A stretch of 11,337 bases of DNA, taken from positions 1 through 11,337 of the forward strand of contig CAZOWL010000117.1 in the NCBI GenBank assembly GCA_964583605.1. The letters run 5' to 3'. Shown piece after piece: positions 1 through 6,158 of the stretch. Made by a program: the position numbers and the translations under genes. The DNA comes from CAZOWL01 sp964583605. GTDB lineage: Bacteria; Pseudomonadota; Gammaproteobacteria; Chromatiales; Chromatiaceae. The notes beneath the pieces are model-generated. The model had not been told where the DNA came from. It made no database searches and worked only from the letters and a program-made list of their open reading frames with translations. How positions within the stretch are numbered: position 1 is the stretch's first letter; each line of letters begins with the position of its first letter.

Positions 1-22
1 CCGCATCCATGTCTATCGGCTT

Positions 23-54
23 GGGCTCGCGATGATCAATCGCGATAGGCGCCC
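23..54. other. Inverted repeat upstream of the rpsP operon
   Basis: TCGCGAT (27-33) and ATCGCGA (39-45) are perfect inverted arms around a 5-base centre, GATCA. Outside them, GGGC (23-26) can pair with GCCC (51-54). No T-run follows, so this is not a standard intrinsic terminator. It could be the 3' end of an upstream transcript or a protein-binding dyad. Function unknown; only the symmetry is seen. Confidence 0.4.
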
Positions 55-88
55 ATTGCTGCGTGCGGTCCGGTGGTGGGCCCCATCA

Positions 89-114
89 GTGCTGGGCCGA
101 CCAGCGCCCGTTTT
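89..114 (+). terminator. Possible terminator of an upstream transcript
   Basis: The 7-pair stem GTGCTGG/CCAGCGC (89-95 with 101-107, one G-T pair) encloses a 5-base loop. After three bases (CCG) comes TTTT (111-114). This is a weak intrinsic-terminator shape, with a short and displaced T-run. The T-run is also the start of the proposed -35 box of the rpsP promoter, so the two elements overlap. It would end a gene lying left of the window. Confidence 0.3.
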
Positions 115-139
115 CATTTCCTGAAGATGCATGTATAGT
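111..139 (+). promoter_or_regulatory. Sigma70-type promoter for the rpsP operon
   Basis: The -35 box is TTTTCA (111-116, 4 of 6 matches) and the -10 box is TATAGT (134-139, 5 of 6), with an ideal 17-base spacer. The start would be near 146, giving a leader of about 50 bases before rpsP. It is the best promoter match I found in the window and sits where the operon needs one. Confidence 0.6.
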
Positions 140-196
140 CGCGGGTTTATTTGGCCGGCGAGACGCCGTCTTTCCGTTTAGAGTCGCTTGTGAGCT

Positions 197-487
197 ATGG
201 TTAAGATTCGCCTGACCCGTGGCGGTGCCAAGAAACACCCCTTCTATCAGATCGTTGTCGCGGATATCCGCGCTAAACGCGATGGCCGTTACATCGAGCG
301 TCTCGGGTTCTTCAACCCCTGTGCCGTGGGTGGTGAGACCAAGCTGCGTGTCGATCGGGCCCGCGCCGAGCACTGGTTGAGTCGGGGCGCTCAGCCGAGT
401 GAGCGCGTCGCCCAGTTGCTGAAGCAGGCGTCATGGCAAGACGCCGGGCAAGACGCCGGCTCGTTGACCGCGCCGGCAGCAGAATAG
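197..487 (+). CDS. rpsP: 30S ribosomal protein S16
   Basis: S16 binds 16S rRNA early in 30S subunit assembly. The N-terminal half carries the family pattern: IRLTRGGAKKHPFYQIVVAD at residues 4-23, then RYIERLGFFNP (31-41), close to E. coli S16. The protein has 96 residues against about 82 in E. coli. The excess is a C-terminal tail rich in Ala, Gly and Asp that includes QDAGQDAG, encoded by a 12-base tandem duplication. The ATG at 197 gives the standard N-terminus MVKIRL; no strong Shine-Dalgarno sequence precedes it. It is the first gene of the conserved rpsP-rimM-trmD-rplS operon and lies directly downstream of the proposed promoter. Confidence 0.97.
   Translation: MVKIRLTRGGAKKHPFYQIVVADIRAKRDGRYIERLGFFNPCAVGGETKLRVDRARAEHWLSRGAQPSERVAQLLKQASWQDAGQDAGSLTAPAAE
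436..459 (+). repeat. 12-bp tandem duplication in the rpsP tail
   Basis: GCAAGACGCCGG occurs twice, back to back (436-447 and 448-459), with no mismatch. It preserves the frame and encodes a repeated Gln-Asp-Ala-Gly unit in the non-conserved C-terminal tail of S16. Perfect identity suggests a recent slippage or duplication event. Confidence 0.85.
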
Positions 488-505
488 GACCACATCACAG
501 GGGCC

Positions 506-528
506 GCGAGGTGGGCGGGCGGCCTCGC
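506..528 (+). promoter_or_regulatory. Hairpin before rimM, likely limiting its translation
   Basis: GCGAGG (506-511) pairs perfectly with CCTCGC (523-528) around an 11-base G-rich loop. It ends 14 bases before the GTG start of rimM, in the 55-base spacer after rpsP. In E. coli, mRNA structure near the rimM start is known to hold RimM and TrmD far below the two ribosomal proteins of the operon. A similar role here is inferred from position only. Confidence 0.4.
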
Positions 529-542
529 CGCCGGCTGAGATT

Positions 543-1046
543 GTGAGTCAGGCTGCGCGTCTCGTCGTGCTGGGGCGCATCACGGGCCTTCATGGTGTAC
601 GGGGCTGGGTCAAGGTCTTCTCGGAGACGGAGCCAAGGGAGCAGATCCTCACCTATCACCCATGGTATCTCGGCGACACCGGCCGAGCGGCCGAGATGGC
701 GGAAGGGAGCCGACATGGCAAAGGGGTCATTGCGCGGCTGCGGGGCTACGAGGATCGTGACCAAGCAGCCACCTTGATCGGTCAGGTCATCGCCGTCCGC
801 CGTGAACAGCTGCCAGCGCCGCGGGCCGACGAGCTCTACTGGGTCGATCTCGAGGGCCTGGCCGTGCACACCGTCGGCGGTGTGTCTCTCGGACGGGTCG
901 ATCATCTCTTCTCGACCGGCGCCAACGATGTGGTCGTCGTCCGCGGCGAGCGGGAGAGGTTGATACCTTTCCTTTGGGGAACGGTGGTCAAGGACGTCGA
1001 TTTTGCCCGGGGCCAGATGGTGGTCGACTGGGACCCCGAGTTCTGA
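543..1046 (+). CDS. rimM: 16S rRNA processing/ribosome maturation factor RimM
   Basis: RimM binds the 30S subunit, with S19 as its known partner, and helps mature the 16S 3' (head) domain. The N-terminal RimM domain shows LGRITGLHGVRGWVKVFSET (about residues 10-29). The PRC-barrel half has ELYWVDLEGL (about 97-106), STGANDVVVV and LIPF. The protein ends in VVDWDPEF, nearly identical to the E. coli terminus VDWDPGF. It has 167 residues against 182 in E. coli. The GTG at 543 is chosen because it gives the usual N-terminal length. The start has only a weak GAG as ribosome site, consistent with low expression. It is followed two bases later by trmD, so the pair is very likely translationally coupled. 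Confidence 0.95.
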   Translation: MSQAARLVVLGRITGLHGVRGWVKVFSETEPREQILTYHPWYLGDTGRAAEMAEGSRHGKGVIARLRGYEDRDQAATLIGQVIAVRREQLPAPRADELYWVDLEGLAVHTVGGVSLGRVDHLFSTGANDVVVVRGERERLIPFLWGTVVKDVDFARGQMVVDWDPEF

Positions 1047-1048
1047 CG

Positions 1049-1816
1049 ATGCGCTTCGATGTCGTGACCCTATTTCCGGACCTGTTCCGCGTCTGGACGG
1101 GTCACGGGGTCACAGGACGCGCAATGAACCGAGGGCTCGCGCGAGTCGAGCTCTGGAATCCCCGCGACTACACCACGGACGTCCACCGCACAGTCGACGA
1201 TCGGCCCTATGGCGGCGGACCTGGCATGCTGATGAGGTTTGCGCCCTGGTGCGCGGCGATTCGGGCGGCGCGAGACGCGGCCGATGGGAGTCGCGTGGCC
1301 TACCTCTCCCCGCAGGGCCGTGTTCTGGATCAGACCATGATCGGTGAGATTGCGGCTCAGAACGGTTGGATCCTCGTCGCCGGTCGCTATGAGGGGATCG
1401 ACGAGCGCCTGATCGAGCGCGAGGTCGATGAGGAGTGGTCGATTGGCGATTATGTGTTGAGTGGCGGTGAGTTGGCCGCAATGGTCGTGATGGATGCCGT
1501 GGTCCGGCTGCTGCCCGGCGTCTTGGGCCACCAGGATTCGGCGCGCGAGGACTCGCACATGGATGGGCTGCTGGATTGTCCGCATTACACCCGTCCGGAA
1601 CTGGTCGAGGGGCTGCGCGTGCCGGAGGTGCTGCTGAGCGGCGATCACGCGGCGATCCGGCGCTGGCGACTGCAGCAGGCCATCGGGCGGACTTGGCTGC
1701 GTCGCCCAGACATGCTGGAGCGACGCGGGCTCAACGAATACGAGCGGGCGCTGCTCGATGAGCTCAAAGAGACGTATCGGGACAGCGGCAAAAACCAGAA
1801 CGGGAGCGAAAGCTGA
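1049..1816 (+). CDS. trmD: tRNA (guanine-37-N1)-methyltransferase
   Basis: TrmD uses S-adenosylmethionine to methylate N1 of G37, next to the anticodon, which prevents +1 frameshifting. It is a SPOUT-fold enzyme with a trefoil knot. Seen here are VTGRAM (21-26), DRPYGGGPGMLM (51-62), YLSPQGR (85-91), GRYEGIDER (112-120), EEWSIGDYVLSGGEL (128-142) and LLDCPHYTRPE (174-184). The catalytic Asp (D169 in E. coli) aligns with D168 in REDS. Length is 255 residues, equal to E. coli. A longer open frame extends back to 974 inside rimM, but the ATG at 1049 gives the conserved start MRFDVVTLFP. The start lies two bases after the rimM stop; rplS starts one base after the trmD stop. Confidence 0.97.
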   Translation: MRFDVVTLFPDLFRVWTGHGVTGRAMNRGLARVELWNPRDYTTDVHRTVDDRPYGGGPGMLMRFAPWCAAIRAARDAADGSRVAYLSPQGRVLDQTMIGEIAAQNGWILVAGRYEGIDERLIEREVDEEWSIGDYVLSGGELAAMVVMDAVVRLLPGVLGHQDSAREDSHMDGLLDCPHYTRPELVEGLRVPEVLLSGDHAAIRRWRLQQAIGRTWLRRPDMLERRGLNEYERALLDELKETYRDSGKNQNGSES

Positions 1817-1817
1817 G

Positions 1818-2162
1818 ATGAGCAACATTATTGAGGACCTGGAAAGGGAGCAGATGACTCGCGAGGTCCCCCAGTTCGCGCCTGGCGATACCGTCGTGGT
1901 GAGCGTCAAGGTTAAGGAGGGCAATCGCGAGCGGCTCCAAGCCTTCGAGGGCATTGTCATCGCCAAGCGCAATCGCGGGCTCAACTCGGCGTTTACGGTA
2001 CGCAAGATCTCGCACGGCGAAGGCGTCGAGCGTGTGTTCCAGACCTACAGCCCGACGATTGCGGACATCGAGGTCAAGCGCAAGGGAGATGTCCGTCGCG
2101 CCAAGCTCTACTACCTGCGCGACCTGAGCGGGAAGGCGGCACGGATCAAGGAGAAGGTCTGA
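1818..2162 (+). CDS. rplS: 50S ribosomal protein L19
   Basis: L19 lies at the 30S-50S interface of the ribosome. The 114 residues match the family length (115 in E. coli) along the whole chain: MSNIIEDLEREQM at the start, FAPGDTVVVSVKVKEGNRER (20-39), QAFEGIVIAKRNRGLNS (41-57), FTVRKISHGEGVERVF (59-74) and a basic C-terminus (KLYYLRDLSGKAARIKEK). The ATG at 1818 is preferred over the upstream in-frame ATG at 1758, because the longer form would add 20 non-family residues overlapping trmD. The gene closes the rpsP operon and is followed 20 bases later by an intrinsic-terminator hairpin. Confidence 0.97.
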   Translation: MSNIIEDLEREQMTREVPQFAPGDTVVVSVKVKEGNRERLQAFEGIVIAKRNRGLNSAFTVRKISHGEGVERVFQTYSPTIADIEVKRKGDVRRAKLYYLRDLSGKAARIKEKV

Positions 2163-2182
2163 GGCGTCCCGCTAGCGCGACG

Positions 2183-2206
2183 GGTCAGCCGGGTTGCTGG
2201 CCTTTT
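2183..2206 (+). terminator. Intrinsic terminator of the rpsP-rplS operon
   Basis: GGTCAGC (2183-2189) pairs with GCTGGCC (2196-2202) with one G-T pair. The loop is 6 bases (CGGGTT) and TTTT follows at 2203-2206. It lies 20 bases after the rplS stop and 34 bases before sbcB. The T-run is short, so some read-through into sbcB is likely. Confidence 0.6.
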
Positions 2207-2239
2207 GGTGGCGTAAGGAAGACCATCGGGCCGTGAGGC

Positions 2240-3682
2240 ATGTCGTCGAGCTTCTACTGGCACGACTACGAGACCTGGGGCAGTGATCCGCGCCGCGACC
2301 GGCCAGCCCAGTTCGCCGGGCAGCGCACCAATGCGGATCTGACTCCAATTGGGCCGCCGCTGGTGGTCTATTGCCGGCCGGCCGACGACTGTTTACCTGA
2401 CCCCGACGCCTGCCTGATCACTGGGATCACGCCTCAGAGGGCCCAGGCAGAGGGTGTCATCGAGGCCGAGCTGGCGGCCATTGTCGAGCGTGAGCTGGCT
2501 CAGCCCGGGACTTGCGGGGCGGGCTACAACAGCTTCCGCTTCGACGACGAGGTCACCCGCCATCTCCTCTATCGGAATCTGATCGATCCCTACGCCAGGG
2601 AATGGCGCCACGGCAATTCGCGGTGGGACTTGATCGATCCCCTTCGCTTGGCTCATGCGCTGAGGCCAGATGGCATCATTTGGCCAAGGCGCGAGGACGG
2701 CGCGACCTCGTTCCGGCTGGAAGACTTGAGTGTGGCGAATGGGATCGAGCATGGTGCCGCCCACGATGCCTTTGCCGATGTCCAGGCGACGATCTCTCTC
2801 GCACGTCTGCTACGCGACCGCCAGCCGCGGCTGTTCGCTTACGCTCTGGTGCTACGCGATCGGCATCGGGTCAGGCAGATGCTCGCCCAGGGCCGGCCGC
2901 TGTTGCACGTCTCGGCTCGCTATCCGGCCGAGCTCGGCTGCGTGGCCCCGGTTCTGCCTGTCGCGCCGCATCCGACCAACGCTAACGGTGTGTTGGTCTT
3001 CGACCTGCGTCATGACCCGGCCGTACTGCTCGATCTCACAAGCGAGCAGATCCGTGAGCAGCTCTTCACGCCGTCCGTGGCTCGGCCGCCGGGCGCGGCC
3101 CCAATTCCGATCAAGACGGTACGCTGCAACCACGCGCCCATCTTGGCCCCGTTAACGACGCTGACCCCGGACGCGGCGGACCGCTGGGCTATCGATTTGA
3201 GCTCGGTCCGCCAGCATGCGCGCATCCTCAGCAAGTCCCAGGCAAGCCTGCGCGAGCGGCTGAGTCGCGTCTTCGATCGGGCACAGGAGCTGCCCCCCGT
3301 CGATCCCGATTTGGCGCTGTACGCGGGTGGCTTCTTGTCCGACGCCGATCGCCGGGAGCTAGACCGTTTGCGGCGCCTTACCCCGACCGCCTTGGCGCAC
3401 CACCAGCCCCAGTTCGAAGATGGGCGTCTTCCGGAAATGCTGTGGCGATACCGCGCCCGTAATTGGCCTGAGAGCCTGTCGCAACGGGAGCGCGAGGAGT
3501 GGGACGCCTTTCGCCTTGCCCGATTGACCGATCCGGAATCCGGCTGCCGGCTCACCCTCGATGCATTCGAGCGACGTCTGTCCGAGCTGGCGGCCGGTTG
3601 TGCGTTGGAGCCCGAGAAGCGCGCGATTCTGGAGGCCCTGCGCGCGTGGGCAGGTGAGCTAGTGGGTGCGAGGACAGGTTGA
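2240..3682 (+). CDS. sbcB: Exodeoxyribonuclease I (3'-5' ssDNA exonuclease)
   Basis: Exonuclease I degrades single-stranded DNA from the 3' end in mismatch repair and recombination and interacts with SSB. The 480 residues compare with 475 in E. coli and align throughout. The DnaQ-like DEDDh active site is complete: D9 and E11 (HDYET), D102 (FRFDDEVTR), H175 and D180 (HDAFADV). These match E. coli D15, E17, D108, H181 and D186 at a constant offset of 6. Also present are LITGITPQ (59-66), RWDLIDPLRLAHALRPDGI and the C-terminal exonuclease I domain with LYAGGFLSDADR and MLWRYRARNWPESL. The start gives MSSSFYWHDYET; a GAGG lies very close upstream. It is probably transcribed separately from the ribosomal operon or by read-through. 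Confidence 0.96.
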   Translation: MSSSFYWHDYETWGSDPRRDRPAQFAGQRTNADLTPIGPPLVVYCRPADDCLPDPDACLITGITPQRAQAEGVIEAELAAIVERELAQPGTCGAGYNSFRFDDEVTRHLLYRNLIDPYAREWRHGNSRWDLIDPLRLAHALRPDGIIWPRREDGATSFRLEDLSVANGIEHGAAHDAFADVQATISLARLLRDRQPRLFAYALVLRDRHRVRQMLAQGRPLLHVSARYPAELGCVAPVLPVAPHPTNANGVLVFDLRHDPAVLLDLTSEQIREQLFTPSVARPPGAAPIPIKTVRCNHAPILAPLTTLTPDAADRWAIDLSSVRQHARILSKSQASLRERLSRVFDRAQELPPVDPDLALYAGGFLSDADRRELDRLRRLTPTALAHHQPQFEDGRLPEMLWRYRARNWPESLSQREREEWDAFRLARLTDPESGCRLTLDAFERRLSELAAGCALEPEKRAILEALRAWAGELVGARTG

Positions 3683-3813
3683 TAGCCGCCCTTCGTTGGA
3701 TGTGGCCTTGCGATAATCGGCTCTGCATGCGAAGGAGGTAACTCGGGAACAATGAGGAACTACGAACTACGCGAAAGGCGCGTCGCTTAGACTCGTTCCG
3801 CGTATCTTGGTGC
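3683..3813. other. Convergent spacer with GAACTAC doublet and orphan ribosome site
   Basis: This 131-base spacer lies between the stops of sbcB (plus) and trmO (minus). GAACTAC occurs twice in tandem (3757-3763, 3764-3770), a short heptamer array. An AAGGAGGT (3732-3739) fully complementary to the 16S 3' end precedes ATG at 3752 by 12 bases. That ATG opens a 12-codon frame ending at 3790, MRNYELRERRVA. The spacing is long and the peptide has no recognisable family, so I do not call a gene. ACGCG/CGCGT (3769-3773 with 3779-3783) is a small hairpin. I see no convincing intrinsic terminator for either gene. Confidence 0.5.
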
Positions 3814-4539
3814 TCAACGCGGCCGCGGCAGATCCGAGAGGACTGCCACCACCCGGACGGCCCCGCCCTCCAAGCGCCATCGAACCTCCAGGTCGTAGAG
3901 CCGCATGCCGAAGTCGGTCCGCTCCGGATAGCTGTCCATGTAGCCGGGTCGCGGGTCCTGGGCAAGGATCTGCGCGATCAGCTCCTGTAGCAAGAGCCGT
4001 CCGTCCGGGTCGGTCTCGGCGATCTGTCGCGTTGCCGTCTCGCTGAAGGTGATCTCCCAGCCGCGGCCCGCTGGCTCGGTGGCGAAGCCGGGCCGGGCAT
4101 CGGGCAGCGCGTCGGCGTATGGGACGTAAGGCTTGATATCGAGCACCGGTGTACCGTCGAGCAGATCGATGCCCTGCAGGTACAGGACGAGGCCTTCGCG
4201 GCAGCGCACGGCACCGAGATACGCGACGGCCGAGATGCCGATCGGGTTGGGCCGGTACGGGGCGCGACTGGCGAAGACACCAACCTTGCGCCGGCCGCCG
4301 AGGCGCGGCGGGCGCACCATGGGGCGCCAGCCGCCAGCCATGGAGTCATGGAACACAAAGACCAGCCACAGGTGGGAGAAGCTCTCCAGCCCCTTGAGCG
4401 TCTCGACGCGATCAAACGGCGGTATCAGCACCAGACGCCCTCGCGCGGCTGGTACCAGATTGGGCTGTCGCGGGATGCCGAAACGGTCCGTAAAGGGGGA
4501 GCGAACGATGCCGATGGGCTCAAAGGTGATTGGTGACAT
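3814..4539 (-). CDS. trmO: tRNA (adenine(37)-N6)-methyltransferase TrmO
   Basis: TrmO (formerly TsaA/YaeB) methylates t6A37 to m6t6A37 in ACY-decoding tRNA-Thr using S-adenosylmethionine. The 241 residues compare with 235 in E. coli and align throughout. Seen here are FEPIGIVRSPF (6-16), FSHLWLVFVFH (54-64), GGWRPMVRPPRLGG (69-82), VGVFASRAPYRPNPIG (86-101), LLDGTPVLDIKPYVPYA (126-142) and the C-terminal AQDPRPGY (193-200). The first part is the single-domain beta-barrel fold typical of TrmO. The ATG gives MSPITFEPIG, the usual start; no clear Shine-Dalgarno sequence precedes it. It lies 155 bases downstream of phrB on the same strand and may share its transcript. Confidence 0.95.
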   Translation of the reverse strand: MSPITFEPIGIVRSPFTDRFGIPRQPNLVPAARGRLVLIPPFDRVETLKGLESFSHLWLVFVFHDSMAGGWRPMVRPPRLGGRRKVGVFASRAPYRPNPIGISAVAYLGAVRCREGLVLYLQGIDLLDGTPVLDIKPYVPYADALPDARPGFATEPAGRGWEITFSETATRQIAETDPDGRLLLQELIAQILAQDPRPGYMDSYPERTDFGMRLYDLEVRWRLEGGAVRVVAVLSDLPRPR

Positions 4540-4694
4540 CGGTGACTTAAGACAGGAGGCAGCATTGCTGCGGTTCGTGAAGATGGCGAGACGATCGTGT
4601 TCCCGATTGTCTTATTTCGCCTGGTCTTTTCAGAGTAATCGTCGAAGCTGGTCGCCGACCCTTGATGGGAGGCTCCAATCCCGTCTGCGTTGCA
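4540..4694 (-). other. phrB-trmO spacer with two inverted repeats
   Basis: Two dyads are visible. GCAGC/GCTGC (4559-4563 with 4567-4571) is a tight hairpin about 20 bases before the trmO start. AGACGATCG/CGATTGTCT (4589-4597 with 4604-4612, one G-T pair, 6-base centre) is a 9-pair dyad. Neither has a T-run on the minus strand, so neither is a clear phrB terminator. No convincing promoter for trmO was found. Confidence 0.4.
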
Positions 4695-6137
4695 TCAGCG
4701 CTCGCCCTTGATCTTCTCCCAGGCTGCGAGCGCATCGCGCCGGGACTCGGCCAGGTCCACGAGTGGCTGCGGATAGTCACGGCCAAGCTGGATCTTCGCC
4801 TCAGCGAGTACCTCCTTGGGCGCTGTCCAGGCTTGGCTCAGATAGCGTGTGGGCAGCCTGGCGAGCTCTGGGCACCAGCGGCGGATGTAGGCTCCGTCGG
4901 CGTCGAAGCGCTCGGCCTGGCGCACGGGGTTGAAGACACGAAAATAGGGCGCCGCATCCGCCCCGCAGCCGGCGGTCCATTGCCAGCCCAGCGTATTGTT
5001 GGCCAGGTCGGCATCGACGAGCGTGTCCCAGAACCAACGGGCGCCGCTCTGCCAGGGCAGGCGGAGATTCTTGGTGAGGTATGAGGCAACGACCATGCGC
5101 ACACGATTGTGCATCCAGCCGGTCTCCCAGAGCTCGCGCAGACCGGCGTCGACCAAAGGCACGCCGGTGCGTCCCCGTTGCCAGGCGTCGAGTCGTTTGC
5201 CGTCGTCGCTTCGCCATGGGAATGCGGCGAAGCGCTCATCGAGCGGGTCGTCGGGGGTGTGCGGGAAGTGGTAGAGAAGGTGATAGGCGAACTCGCGCCA
5301 GCCTAGCTCACGGACGAAGGGCTCAGCGGGACTCTCGCTCAGCGCTAGGCCACGATCGGCGATTTGGTGCAGGATCTGTCGCGGACCGATCTCGCCGAAG
5401 TGCAGATGCGGCGAGAGGCGCGATGTCCCGCCCACCGCGGGCGGGTCGCGACGAGCCTCATAGTCGGTGATGGCGCCCTCTAGAAACGCCTGCGCCCGTT
5501 GCTGAGCCCCAGCCTCACAAGGCGTCCAGCTCTGCGCGAGACCGGTATCCCAACGGATGCTGGGCAAGAGCTCCAAGTCAGCGATGTCGTGATGATCAAG
5601 GCCCGCCGGGAGCGGTGGCAGCCGCGCCGGCGGGTGCTCCACGGGATGCGCCGAGAGCGCCTTCGAGGCCCGGCGCCAAAAGGCGCTGAAGACACGATAG
5701 GGCGTGCCGTCGTCCGTTGCCAGGTCCCATGGCTCGAAGAGCAAGGTGCCATTTCGGCTCTCGCACTGGACGCCGTCTTCGCGCAAGGCCCGCGTGATGG
5801 CCCGGTCCCTAACGACTGCTGCCGGCTCGTAGCAGCGGTTCCAGCAGACCCGCGTCGCGCCGCTTGCCGCAATGACCCGCCGTAGAGTGCTCAGACTGTC
5901 GTCGGCGCGCGCGACCACCAGGCGGGTGCCCAGCGAGCGCAGCGACCGATCGAGCGCGGTCAGGCTATGGTGAAGCCACCAGCGGCTGGCCGCGCCCGGC
6001 TGCCAGGGTGCCTCTTCCCTAGGGGCGTGGATGTAGAGCGGCACGAGCCGCTCGGCATCGGCGAGGGCACTCGCCAGGGCCGGATTGTCGGCGAGGCGTA
6101 GGTCACGGCGGAGCCAGATTATCGTGGTGGCAGCCAT
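4695..6137 (-). CDS. phrB: Class I CPD photolyase
   Basis: This FAD enzyme splits cyclobutane pyrimidine dimers with blue light. The N-terminal alpha/beta antenna-binding domain starts IIWLRRDLRLADNPAL (6-21). The FAD-binding domain shows TSRLSPHLHFGEIGPRQ (238-254), GWREFAYHLLYHFP (279-292) and GWMHNRVRMVVASYLTKNL (340-358). It continues with DADLANNTLGWQW (375-387) and GADAAPYFRVFNP (392-404). The electron-transfer Trp triad of E. coli (W306, W359, W382) aligns with W319, W362 and W385. The flavin-N5 Asn (N378) aligns with N380, which favours photolyase over cryptochrome. Length is 480 residues against 472 in E. coli. The antenna chromophore cannot be settled by eye. No strong ribosome site precedes the ATG; the small gene upstream ends 21 bases before it. 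Confidence 0.94.
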   Translation of the reverse strand: MAATTIIWLRRDLRLADNPALASALADAERLVPLYIHAPREEAPWQPGAASRWWLHHSLTALDRSLRSLGTRLVVARADDSLSTLRRVIAASGATRVCWNRCYEPAAVVRDRAITRALREDGVQCESRNGTLLFEPWDLATDDGTPYRVFSAFWRRASKALSAHPVEHPPARLPPLPAGLDHHDIADLELLPSIRWDTGLAQSWTPCEAGAQQRAQAFLEGAITDYEARRDPPAVGGTSRLSPHLHFGEIGPRQILHQIADRGLALSESPAEPFVRELGWREFAYHLLYHFPHTPDDPLDERFAAFPWRSDDGKRLDAWQRGRTGVPLVDAGLRELWETGWMHNRVRMVVASYLTKNLRLPWQSGARWFWDTLVDADLANNTLGWQWTAGCGADAAPYFRVFNPVRQAERFDADGAYIRRWCPELARLPTRYLSQAWTAPKEVLAEAKIQLGRDYPQPLVDLAESRRDALAAWEKIKGER

Positions 6138-6158
6138 CGATCGGGCCCCGCGTGGCGC

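Noticed and set aside
2..124. An open plus-strand frame from the window edge to a stop at 122-124 (RIHVYRLGLAMINRDRRPLL and on)
   Set aside because: It could be the tail of an upstream gene, but it is short, unrecognised, and overlaps the hairpin and promoter of rpsP. I cannot support it without the sequence to the left.
86..373. A 95-codon minus-strand frame across the rpsP start
   Set aside because: It is antisense to conserved S16 codons, has no family motifs, and covers the rpsP promoter.
1070..2005. A 311-codon open frame on the minus strand opposite trmD and rplS
   Set aside because: It lies entirely opposite two well-conserved genes, has no family resemblance, and is a usual by-product of GC-rich coding sequence.
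4695..6137. Reading the photolyase as a cryptochrome
   Set aside because: The flavin-N5 position is Asn (N380), the Trp triad is complete, there is no signalling extension, and the length is that of bacterial photolyases.
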